Shown here: in pieces, positions 7,153 through 14,054 of the stretch
How positions within the stretch are numbered: position 1 is the stretch's first letter
How the letters are laid out: each line of letters starts with the position of its first letter
Assembly: GCA_023253435.1 (NCBI GenBank)
Contig: JALRGJ010000013.1
Coordinates: forward strand, 1 to 17,011
Length of the DNA stretch: 17,011 nucleotides
Source: Ilumatobacteraceae bacterium
Lineage (GTDB): Bacteria; Actinomycetota; Acidimicrobiia; Acidimicrobiales; Ilumatobacteraceae
Reading direction: 5' to 3'
Translations under genes and position numbers: made by a program
The notes under the pieces: model-generated
What the model was told of the DNA's origin: nothing
Database searches by the model: none
What the model saw: the letters and a program-made list of their open reading frames with translations, nothing else

Positions 7153-7862
7153 TCTTTTTTGTTGACTGGAACAAACTGCAAGATGCAATGTTCCGATGGG
7201 AACTAGTAAAAGACCAGTTCCCAGGCATTCTGACAACAGCTGCTCGCAATACCCTGATCTTTACAATTCTCGGGTTTGCAGGTGGCTTGATACTTGGTTT
7301 GCTTCTCGCACTCATGCGCTTATCAAAAGCACGCGCATACCGATATTTTGCTGCCACCTACATTGAAGTTTTTCGTGGGATTCCCCTCGTGGTCACACTT
7401 CTCATTCTTGGTTTTGGTATTCCCATTGCCTTCAAGTGGAGTTGGCCAAACCCCTATCTACGAGGCGCAGTTCCTCTTGCCCTCGTTGCCGGCGCATATA
7501 TGGCAGAAACAATCCGCGCCGGAATTGAGGCTGTTCCTAAGGGCCAAATGGAAGCCGCTCGTTCATTGGGCATGTCGTATTCACGAGCTATGGCAACCAT
7601 CGTTATTCCTCAGGCACTACGCATCATTGTTCCTCCACTAACAAATGAACTAGTCCTTCTCATCAAAGACACATCGCTCATCTCCATTCTTGGAGTAACA
7701 GAGGGAACGATTGATCTCGCCAGATACGGAAGAAATGGTGTGTTTGATACCGCTAACTCAACACCACTTATCGTTGCTGGCCTTGTCTACATGATCATGA
7801 CCATTCCGCTCACCCAGTTAGTTGCTTATATGGAGCGCAGAGCAAAGGCAGCAGGAAAATGA
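7071..7862 (+). CDS. Polar amino-acid ABC transporter permease
   Basis: 263 residues with an N-terminal TM helix (about 15-31) and then the five-helix permease core of the His/Glu/Gln/Arg uptake family. TTAARNTLIFTILGFAGGLILGLLLALMR starts the core, YIEVFRGIPLVV is the family signature, and the EAA loop that contacts the ATPase is at about 146-177 (ETIRAGIEAVPKGQMEAARSLGM). No partner permease is present, so a homodimer is expected. Its start lacks a visible Shine-Dalgarno and lies in the left arm of the 15-bp inverted repeat. ATG 7071 is kept because the N-terminal helix is normal for the family. The stop overlaps the ATPase start as ATGA (7859-7862). Confidence 0.95.
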   Translation: MAISKRKRAQYTRYGVYVVTSVVLIAMVFFVDWNKLQDAMFRWELVKDQFPGILTTAARNTLIFTILGFAGGLILGLLLALMRLSKARAYRYFAATYIEVFRGIPLVVTLLILGFGIPIAFKWSWPNPYLRGAVPLALVAGAYMAETIRAGIEAVPKGQMEAARSLGMSYSRAMATIVIPQALRIIVPPLTNELVLLIKDTSLISILGVTEGTIDLARYGRNGVFDTANSTPLIVAGLVYMIMTIPLTQLVAYMERRAKAAGK

Positions 7863-8599
7863 GTGACATAGTTGTCAGCATTCGCCAACTCAATAAGTCT
7901 TTTGGAGACAATCACGTATTGCGGGGCATCAACCTCGAAGTTCAGCGTGGAGAAGTGGTGTGCATTATTGGGCCATCCGGGTCAGGTAAAAGCACGCTCT
8001 TGCGATGTGTGAACTTGCTAGAAACACCTACAAGTGGTCAAGTTATTTTTCTGGGAGATGACCTCACAGACCACGATTGTGACATTGATAGTGCACGCAC
8101 AAAAATTGGAATGGTATTTCAGTCCTTCAACCTCTTCCCACATATGACAGCATTAGAGAACATTTGTGTTGCACAACGCAAGGTATTGAAAAGAAGCGCA
8201 GAGGAATCTGAAGCCAAAGCTCGTGCTTTGCTCGCACGTGTTGGTCTCGGTGAAAAAGCAGATTCATATCCAGGTCAATTATCTGGTGGACAGCAACAAC
8301 GAGTTGCCATTGCACGAGCACTTGCAATGGATCCAACGGTGATGCTCTTTGATGAGGCAACCAGTGCCCTAGATCCAGAACTTGTGGGCGATGTTTTGCG
8401 TGTCATGAAAAGCTTGGCCGAAGAAGGCATGACCATGTTGGTGGTCACTCACGAAATGGGTTTTGCCTCTAACGCCGCTACTCGGGTGGTTTTCATGGAC
8501 GGTGGCGTCATTGTGGAAGAAGGTCCACCTTCTCAGGTGATTAGTGCCCCTCAAGAAGAGCGCACTCGAGCCTTTCTCTCAAGCGTTCTCAACCACTAA
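7859..8599 (+). CDS. Polar amino-acid ABC transporter ATP-binding protein
   Basis: 246 residues, a single standard nucleotide-binding domain of the polar amino-acid uptake type (GlnQ/HisP-like). All motifs are present: Walker A GPSGSGKST (38-46), Q-loop Gln88 in MVFQSFNLFPH, signature LSGGQQQR (141-148), Walker B VMLFDE (161-166) with the catalytic Glu, D-loop SALDP, and H-loop His198 in VVTHEMGFA. It powers import through the permease upstream, with which it overlaps by four bases; an AGGAAA site precedes its ATG. A short, unremarkable gap of 25 bases follows before the next gene and holds a candidate promoter rather than a terminator. Confidence 0.96.
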   Translation: MSDIVVSIRQLNKSFGDNHVLRGINLEVQRGEVVCIIGPSGSGKSTLLRCVNLLETPTSGQVIFLGDDLTDHDCDIDSARTKIGMVFQSFNLFPHMTALENICVAQRKVLKRSAEESEAKARALLARVGLGEKADSYPGQLSGGQQQRVAIARALAMDPTVMLFDEATSALDPELVGDVLRVMKSLAEEGMTMLVVTHEMGFASNAATRVVFMDGGVIVEEGPPSQVISAPQEERTRAFLSSVLNH

Positions 8600-8611
8600 A
8601 CACCCTGCGCC

Positions 8612-8617
8612 TAATCT
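8612..8617 (+). promoter_or_regulatory. Candidate -10 box of a leaderless transcript
   Basis: TAATCT fits TANNNT and ends exactly seven bases before the GTG start at 8625, so the first transcribed base would be the start codon. There is no Shine-Dalgarno before this GTG, which agrees. No clear -35 box is visible upstream. Confidence 0.4.
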
Positions 8618-8624
8618 CTTGTGA

Positions 8625-9305
8625 GTGAGTGACTTGCGAGACCGTATTGCTTCGCTCCTCGCTCTTGCCCGGCACCCCAATACTCCCCAACCAGAGGCAG
8701 AAACTGCTCTTGCCATGGCGTCAAAGCTCATGCAAAAGCACGGACTCACCGATTCAGATATCTCTTCAGCGCGAGACTCCTCCCATGAAGCAGAAATATC
8801 TGTGCATCATGAACGAATCAGCGGAAAGTACAGAGTCCGGCGCACTCAAATCTTGCAAACAATTGCCAGGCTTCATTCCTGTGCAAATTATCGAGACCTC
8901 GATGACAACAATGAATGCATCGTTGTTCTATATGGTCGCGAAGCAGACATATTTGCCACGCGCACACTTTTTGCTGCTGTAGATGCGCTCGCAGCGCGAG
9001 TCATTCCTAAAGGTGATCGAGCGTGGAGAGTTGCTTGGCTCAAAGGTTTTCAACGTGGTATTGAAGATGCTCTTGCCACATCAAAAAAGGAATTCATATC
9101 AGAAACACCAGGAGCCGATCTTGTTCTTGCAGACAGATTCGCTCGAGCAGATCACGAGATGAGAACACATGGCCCCGCACTCACAGGTGGCTATACCTAC
9201 GTTGATACATCGTCTGGCGCTTACACCAGCGGCAGAAACACCGGGAGAAGTTTCAACACTGGTAGCCGATCATTCACCAGCGGTATACGTGGTGAATTGT
9301 CATGA
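8625..9305 (+). CDS. DUF2786 domain protein with Ser/Thr/Gly-rich tail
   Basis: 226 residues from GTG 8625. The N-terminus (about 3-45) is a recognisable DUF2786 domain: RDRIASLLALAR, then EAETALAMASKLMQKHGL, a two-helix module of unknown function. The middle (about 55-165) is a mixed alpha/beta region with many Arg and aromatic residues, including CIVVLYGREADIFATRTLF and WRVAWLKGFQRGIEDAL. The last 40 residues (187-226) are low complexity in Gly, Ser, Thr, Tyr and Arg, with a loosely repeated TSG/TGR/TGS pattern. It overlaps by four bases (ATGA, 9302-9305) with a putative metalloprotease, so the two are probably made together. DUF2786 proteins also occur in phages and mobile elements, but nothing mobile is seen here. 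Function unknown. Confidence 0.85.
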   Translation: MSDLRDRIASLLALARHPNTPQPEAETALAMASKLMQKHGLTDSDISSARDSSHEAEISVHHERISGKYRVRRTQILQTIARLHSCANYRDLDDNNECIVVLYGREADIFATRTLFAAVDALAARVIPKGDRAWRVAWLKGFQRGIEDALATSKKEFISETPGADLVLADRFARADHEMRTHGPALTGGYTYVDTSSGAYTSGRNTGRSFNTGSRSFTSGIRGELS

Positions 9306-9778
9306 GCAACATTTCAGATTTTGTACAGATTGCCCAACAACGAGCTCATGTGTACAAAAAGTGCTCACCTGAACAAGCACTCGTGTATGTCTGTGAAGAC
9401 CTCACAGATGAAAACATTGGTTCATTGTCTCTGAATTCACTCAGCGCTTCCCAATGGATAGAAAAAGTCTGTGAGCAAGAAGACATCGATACTCCAGAGG
9501 TTCATGTGTTACCTGGCCGCACCCATATTCGAGGCTCTTCTCTCCTAGAGAACAATTCAATTTGCTTATACGGCAATACAGCTCACGCATCAACACTCAT
9601 CCATGAAATTGCTCATCTCATGTCCGATGGTCACTCACATGGAATCTTGTTCCGAGACGAGATGGTGCGGCTATCCAGAGCTCACATCTCCATTGATTAC
9701 GCAGCAATGCTTCATGCCTTATACATGGGCTGCCAACTTCAAGTATCTCCGTGGGAAGCAAGCGCCATTCGTCGTTGA
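9302..9778 (+). CDS. Putative small zinc metalloprotein with HExxH motif
   Basis: 158 residues, no signal peptide or TM segment, so cytoplasmic. The motif TLIHEIAHLM gives the zincin pair His101/His105 with catalytic Glu102. Shortly after, SDGHSHGILFRDEMVRL offers His111 and His113 as a third metal ligand; the HG-x-x-F arrangement recalls SprT-like and related actinobacterial metallohydrolases (TIGR04338-like, from memory). The N-terminal 60 residues are helical and unlike anything I recognise. Translationally coupled to the DUF2786 gene, which suggests a shared job such as processing or regulation of a bound partner. The end of this frame runs into the leader of the nitroreductase gene, 31 bases upstream of that start. 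Confidence 0.8.
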   Translation: MSNISDFVQIAQQRAHVYKKCSPEQALVYVCEDLTDENIGSLSLNSLSASQWIEKVCEQEDIDTPEVHVLPGRTHIRGSSLLENNSICLYGNTAHASTLIHEIAHLMSDGHSHGILFRDEMVRLSRAHISIDYAAMLHALYMGCQLQVSPWEASAIRR

Positions 9779-9809
9779 CACCACATCGGTTCACGGTCAG
9801 ACTTCTCTT

Positions 9810-10457
9810 ATGAATATGTCTGAAAACCTGTATGAGGTTTTGTCCACGACTCGATCCATTAGAAGATTCACAACTCAAGAAATTGACGAGGCCACTCTTC
9901 ACAGAGTCCTCCAAGCGGCAATCTGGGCTCCGAGTGGTGGGAATCGTCAACCGTGGCGCATTGTGGCGGTGAAAGACACACGGATTAAAAAGCAACTTGG
10001 TGATATCTACTCCACAGAGTGGGACAAGTACGTAGAGATGAATATGCAGAAGTTGTCAGAGGCCTCCGAAGCCGTCAAAGAGGCAGCCACTAGAGGTTTT
10101 GCTACGGGAACACAATTGGCGCGGACTTTGGCCGATGTCCCAGTGGTTTGCATCTTTGTCCACAACCCAGCAGATGTGTTCACCACCGATGCACATCTGG
10201 GACGAACGCCTGTGGTGGGTGGTGCTTCTCTTTATCCGGCAGTGCAAAATCTTTTGATTGCAGCTCGATCAGAAGGGCTTGGTGGAGTTCTCACGACTTT
10301 GATTTCGGCGCGTGAACCCGAAGTTCGTGCAGTGCTGAACATTCCCGAGCCATGGGGAGTTCATGCAATGGTTCCCCTTGGCTATCCACAAGGTAAACAT
10401 GGTTCACTTCGTCGCGCACCACTCAGTGAAATGGTGAAGTTTGATACATGGAGTTGA
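9810..10457 (+). CDS. Nitroreductase family FMN-dependent oxidoreductase
   Basis: 215 residues. The frame stays open upstream to 9603, but that stretch lies inside the metalloprotein gene, so ATG 9810 (or 9816) is taken; it puts the FMN-phosphate motif RSIRRF (15-20) at the family position. PSGGNRQPWRIVAV (41-54) is the second FMN-binding block, and the C-terminal GVHAMVPLGYPQG with RRAPLSEMVKFDTW is typical. Such homodimeric flavoproteins reduce nitro groups, quinones or enone-like substrates with NAD(P)H; the natural substrate is unknown. Same strand as its neighbours, with gaps of 31 and 45 bases, so co-transcription is possible. No strong ribosome site is visible. Confidence 0.92.
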   Translation: MNMSENLYEVLSTTRSIRRFTTQEIDEATLHRVLQAAIWAPSGGNRQPWRIVAVKDTRIKKQLGDIYSTEWDKYVEMNMQKLSEASEAVKEAATRGFATGTQLARTLADVPVVCIFVHNPADVFTTDAHLGRTPVVGGASLYPAVQNLLIAARSEGLGGVLTTLISAREPEVRAVLNIPEPWGVHAMVPLGYPQGKHGSLRRAPLSEMVKFDTWS

Positions 10458-10502
10458 GTCACTGAGTATCCACCACTCACGACCTTGCACAAGCCACTCT
10501 TA

Positions 10503-11120
10503 ATGGTTGTGCAAACCATTGTCGATGCTGTGAAGCGCTCATTAGCTGAGTGTCAAAACACCATTACATGGCGTCGCGTCACAATGCCTGGCTTGCAACT
10601 TGCATGGGTAGGAATGAATGCACCCAGCATCGAAACAGGTGGTCGCCCTTGGGTATGGGAAGTTGTGACTCCAGAACAATACGAATCATCACAACACCTA
10701 CAAGATGACCCACTTGTTCTCTCCGTTGCGCACGACACTGTGATCACCGAAATCAACCACGTAGATCACACGGGACCAATCATGCGTATGCAAGTTCCTG
10801 TGCACACAACTCCACGTGAGATCACACTAAAAACAGGCCTGAGCGCCAGTAGCCCATGGTCTGTGCGTCTTGAAACTGGCTGGACAGTTCAAGCATTAGG
10901 GTCAGCTGCCCAATGCTGGATAGATAATGAGGTGCCTGGTGGCGCAACACTTGATATCCCAGAGCCCGTTATTCCTGAGGAAAACCGCTATTCGTTGATG
11001 CCCTCAGTGGATTTCGAGTCTGCTGCGTTCGACCGGTTGCTTACACTCGATCCCAATGATGCTGCTGTGGTCACTTCCCTCTTGTCTCGCGTTCACGGCG
11101 CCCTGCAGCCGTTCCGCTAA
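10503..11120 (+). CDS. Unrecognised protein, first gene of a two-gene unit
   Basis: 205 residues from ATG 10503; a TTG at 10485 in the same frame would add six residues, and neither has a clear ribosome site. I do not recognise the family. A short N-terminal helix (VVQTIVDAVKRSLAECQ) is followed by a strand-rich region with many Trp, Val and Thr residues and few charges, and a helical C-terminus (DFESAAFDRLLTLDPNDAAVVTSLLSRVHGAL). No signal peptide, TM segment or catalytic motif is seen, so it is probably a cytoplasmic structural or binding protein. It is 24 bases upstream of another unrecognised protein, and the pair probably works together. Confidence 0.75.
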   Translation: MVVQTIVDAVKRSLAECQNTITWRRVTMPGLQLAWVGMNAPSIETGGRPWVWEVVTPEQYESSQHLQDDPLVLSVAHDTVITEINHVDHTGPIMRMQVPVHTTPREITLKTGLSASSPWSVRLETGWTVQALGSAAQCWIDNEVPGGATLDIPEPVIPEENRYSLMPSVDFESAAFDRLLTLDPNDAAVVTSLLSRVHGALQPFR

Positions 11121-11144
11121 AACAACTCACTCTCAGATGGTGCC

Positions 11145-12629
11145 ATGATCACCACTTATGCCATTTCATTAAGCGCTCTAGATTGCACTGAGGATCAACG
11201 CATTGCCCTCGTTGATCTTGTGAGCGATTGGCTGTATTCGCATTATCCACTCGACTCATATTCCCCTGGTACCACTGTTCGAACTCGAGAAGGCTCCGAT
11301 GATCCGTTGTTTCGCGTCACGATCACGGAAAGCGCACCCGGAAGTACCCATGTAGAAACACTCACCATCAGCGTGGTTCTCTTCAACAACCAACTCACAT
11401 TTGATGTACGGATTGTGTCCACACCAACCACCTCAAAAGTTGTTCCGTACTCTCCACCAATTCTTCCGGTGCCCGTTGCTCAACTTGTCACCCAAGCGCT
11501 CAAACTTGTTCCTGTAGAAGATGCGAACAGATTTGTACAAGATGTTCCTACTCTTGCCACCACAGAACTACAGGGACAAGAGATCGCTGCATTCCTCTTG
11601 GCTCCTAGTCGACGACTCCCTGTAGTGGTAGAAATTCTTGACTACGAGCGTGGCACGCCGCCTCTGATCTCAATGGCTCTCGGGCCTCTCGTTGGCTTAG
11701 TGCACATGGTGCAAATACAAACTCCTGAAGCTCTCAACGGATTCCTGAGCATTGCCGGAATGCATCTCATCAATCCTGGATGCATCATTATCAATTGGGC
11801 AGGTAGCGCTGAACCAGAGATTGTGCACCGCCGTGAGATGGCTCCCAACTCAGAAAATTACGAACGTGGGCGTCTGATTCGACTCATTATTGACACCGCA
11901 GCTCGATCTGTTGCTGCTCCACGTGTGCCACCTCCTCCCCGACGTGAAGACGATCTGTTTGAATCTCCCACTCGCGAAACTGTGAGCGCAGATGAGAACG
12001 ATCTCAATGATGAACAGGCTCTCCATATTGAGCAATTAGAGGCAACTGTCGATGAATTAATGGCTGCTGTAGCCGACGCAGACAGAATGCTCGCAGAACA
12101 ACGCCAGCAGCTTGAGCAAAAAGGCGGCCAACTCGACGAACTTATTTTGAGAAACGTGTCATTAGAAATGCAAGCTGGCAGAACTCCAGCAGTAAGAGCT
12201 GTTGCTTCAATGACTGAAGCACTGCGATTGGCGCGCGAGCACTGCCCATTTCTTGTCTTTCATCAACGAGCAATTGAATCTGGTGAAGGCTTAGAAGGAC
12301 CAGAACCCGTGAGCGTGTTGCAAGACCTAGTTCGATTAAACGAAGTAGCTCGCGCATGGATGTCTGGAGAGATCACCGGCACCAGCATCACTCTGGCATG
12401 TAGACAGATGGGTCTCGATTTTGTGCCGGCCATTTCCGTCACGGCCCGCCAAAAGTATGAAGAGGACTATCGCATTGACTGGAGAGGTACTTCCGTACTT
12501 GCCGAGGCCCACCTGCGCAGGGGCAAAAAAGCCCATCTTGTGAGAATTCATGTCTATTTCGATGTTGAAACCCAGCAGGTTGTGGTGGCCTATATAGGCA
12601 GACATCTCCGTGACAAGCGCAGTGCCTAA
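11145..12629 (+). CDS. Unrecognised multi-domain coiled-coil protein, second gene of a two-gene unit
   Basis: 494 residues with four visible parts. Residues 1-105: mixed alpha/beta. Residues 120-250: a domain with a hydrophobic core strand RRLPVVVEIL (156-165), a VGLVHMVQI strand (183-191) and GCIIINWAGSAE (212-223). This order resembles a domain I recall in uncharacterised bacterial proteins with a GLAHV strand, but I cannot name it. Residues 255-290: Pro/Arg then acidic linker. Residues 288-340: a heptad-like coiled coil rich in Glu, Gln and Leu. Residues 395-494: a basic C-terminal module (TARQKYEEDYRIDWRG, then HLRRG, RIHVYFDVETQQVVVAYIGRHL), whose strand pattern recalls RelE-like or small nucleic-acid-binding folds. 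A cytoplasmic, oligomeric, possibly nucleic-acid-linked protein is the best inference. Confidence 0.8.
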   Translation: MITTYAISLSALDCTEDQRIALVDLVSDWLYSHYPLDSYSPGTTVRTREGSDDPLFRVTITESAPGSTHVETLTISVVLFNNQLTFDVRIVSTPTTSKVVPYSPPILPVPVAQLVTQALKLVPVEDANRFVQDVPTLATTELQGQEIAAFLLAPSRRLPVVVEILDYERGTPPLISMALGPLVGLVHMVQIQTPEALNGFLSIAGMHLINPGCIIINWAGSAEPEIVHRREMAPNSENYERGRLIRLIIDTAARSVAAPRVPPPPRREDDLFESPTRETVSADENDLNDEQALHIEQLEATVDELMAAVADADRMLAEQRQQLEQKGGQLDELILRNVSLEMQAGRTPAVRAVASMTEALRLAREHCPFLVFHQRAIESGEGLEGPEPVSVLQDLVRLNEVARAWMSGEITGTSITLACRQMGLDFVPAISVTARQKYEEDYRIDWRGTSVLAEAHLRRGKKAHLVRIHVYFDVETQQVVVAYIGRHLRDKRSA

Positions 12630-12637
12630 GACCCTCG

Positions 12638-12643
12638 TAACCT
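12638..12643 (+). promoter_or_regulatory. Candidate -10 box of a leaderless transcript
   Basis: TAACCT fits TANNNT and ends seven bases before the ATG at 12651, with no Shine-Dalgarno in between. This is the same spacing as the candidate box at 8612-8617. No clear -35 at 16-18 bases; the nearest TTGACA-like match (GTGACA, 12610-12615) is 22 bases away. Confidence 0.4.
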
Positions 12644-12650
12644 TGTCCGA

Positions 12651-14054
12651 ATGACCAAGCGACGGATCCTCCAAATCTTGGCGGGCTTGGTCTCGGCATT
12701 CGTTGTACTCACCGGGTTCTCGGTTACTCGGTATGTGTTGGCACATCCCAATGAACCGCTACAGCAAAATGTGGCGTCGTGGGCTCGTAACAAAGGTTTG
12801 GGTGCAGTTGTAGATCAGTTGGAGACATGGCTCCACAACGATCCTCCAGCGGCAGCACCCGTAGACACACTTGCACTCATTCCAATTACCGATGATGAAT
12901 TAGACGAACCAGTGGACACAGTGGCACCTCCTTCTACCCCAGTAGCAACAAGTGCAATTCCTCAATCAACAACGGCAGCAAAAAAGCCTCAAAGCAGCAA
13001 AACAACTATTCCGGGAAGTGGTGCACCCGCTCAGAAAACAAACAAGGTTGCAAGTGCATCGTGTCCTGTTGCCTCTACCACCACCATTCCTGGAGAAACC
13101 ACCACTACATCTTCAACTACAACTACAACTACCACCACAACGTTGCCCGGAGAGACAACAACAACTACCACCACCACTACCACTACAACTACAATTCCTG
13201 TAAAAGCTCTCGATCTCCTTCCCGCTGTGCAGCCATCCATTAAGGGAGAGGGAGAATGGCGTTCGCTTGCAAAAGTACGAAAGACACCAGTTATCTACGG
13301 AACATCGATTCGGCCGCTGTGGTGTTACGGCTCTGTAGTGGCAACAGCTGCTACGTACGACCCTTACTTGTTTAAAGCTGGTCTCTATAACGGAACAGAG
13401 GTACCTGGTGGAAAAGGCTGGAAAAATGGATCACGCGTCACAGGTACACCATTAAAGAAATTGGTCGCAGCGTTTAATGGTGGATTCCGATTTGAACATG
13501 AACCCGGTGGTTACAAAACAGAAGGTCGCACAGTCAGAAAACTTCGCAAGGGGTATGCAACCTTTGCCATCAGAGCTGATGGATTCTCCACCGTTGGGGT
13601 ATTTGGCGAAGACATTCTCGACGACGGCACCTGGGTATCGCTCCGACAAAACCTTCCCCCACTCGTTCATAATGGAGAATCCTCTTATGCTCGTTATCCC
13701 AAAGTGGATTGGGGTAACGACTTCGACAACAAGGTGTACAACTTCAGGTCTGCAGTGTGTGTGCGTACCGACGGTCTCATGATGTTTACTGCAGTTGGCA
13801 AAGTAAACATTGGGATGATGGCAGATTCATTAGTGGCGATGGGTTGCAAAACTGCAATGGAATTAGACATCAATGGCACGTGGCCATTATTTGCAACTTA
13901 CTCAGGTTTTGGAAGCAAGAACAGAGTTGGTCGAGCAATCGACAAGCGCATGGGAGACCCTGGACGCTTCCTCAGCAAAGCTGATAAAGATTTCATCGCT
14001 CTCTTCGACAATGGAGTAGCAATGCCCTCCACAACAACAACTGTTGTTCCTTAA
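12651..14054 (+). CDS. Phosphodiester glycosidase (NAGPA/DUF2233) family protein, membrane-anchored, polythreonine linker
   Basis: 467 residues. An N-terminal TM anchor (about 7-31) is followed by a helical segment with WARNKGLGAVVDQLETW. A disordered Pro/Thr/Ala stretch (63-185) ends in long Thr runs split by PGET (143-182), a probable glycosylated stalk. The catalytic-type domain spans about 205-455: AAFNGGFR (273-280), RSAVCVRTDG (366-375) and AMELDINGTWP (402-412). The last corresponds to the LDGGGS block of classic NAGPA, here in the DING form. Classic members remove GlcNAc from phosphodiesters, and bacterial ones act on cell-wall or exopolymer phosphodiesters; the substrate here is unknown. 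It ends in another short Thr run. Its stop shares TTAA with the stop of the convergent gene. Confidence 0.9.
   Translation: MTKRRILQILAGLVSAFVVLTGFSVTRYVLAHPNEPLQQNVASWARNKGLGAVVDQLETWLHNDPPAAAPVDTLALIPITDDELDEPVDTVAPPSTPVATSAIPQSTTAAKKPQSSKTTIPGSGAPAQKTNKVASASCPVASTTTIPGETTTTSSTTTTTTTTTLPGETTTTTTTTTTTTTIPVKALDLLPAVQPSIKGEGEWRSLAKVRKTPVIYGTSIRPLWCYGSVVATAATYDPYLFKAGLYNGTEVPGGKGWKNGSRVTGTPLKKLVAAFNGGFRFEHEPGGYKTEGRTVRKLRKGYATFAIRADGFSTVGVFGEDILDDGTWVSLRQNLPPLVHNGESSYARYPKVDWGNDFDNKVYNFRSAVCVRTDGLMMFTAVGKVNIGMMADSLVAMGCKTAMELDINGTWPLFATYSGFGSKNRVGRAIDKRMGDPGRFLSKADKDFIALFDNGVAMPSTTTTVVP
13077..13196 (+). repeat. Low-complexity ACN-triplet tract encoding Thr runs
   Basis: About 120 bases made almost only of ACA, ACC and ACT codons, broken by two Pro-Gly-Glu modules (ATTCCTGGAGAA near 13086 and TTGCCCGGAGAG near 13143) and closing with ATTCCT. 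The two PGET-Thr units look like an in-frame tandem duplication. Length change by whole triplets would only alter stalk length. Confidence 0.8.

Noticed and set aside
7149..7862. Alternative permease start at the ATG in the right arm of the inverted repeat
   Set aside because: It would remove the N-terminal half of a TM helix that is normal for this permease family; no ribosome site there.
9603..9809. Upstream extension of the nitroreductase frame
   Set aside because: It lies out of frame inside the metalloprotein gene and its translation is unlike the family N-terminus.
10464..10480. TGAGT/ACTCA stem after the nitroreductase gene
   Set aside because: Five base pairs without a T-tract; not enough for a terminator call.
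12336..12746. Minus-strand open frame of 136 codons across the end of the unknown gene and start of the glycosidase
   Set aside because: It lies antisense to two well-supported genes, its translation has no family look, and no start signals are visible.
13031..13240. Minus-strand frame rich in Val runs
   Set aside because: It is the antisense reading of the polythreonine codons; composition fully explained by the repeat.
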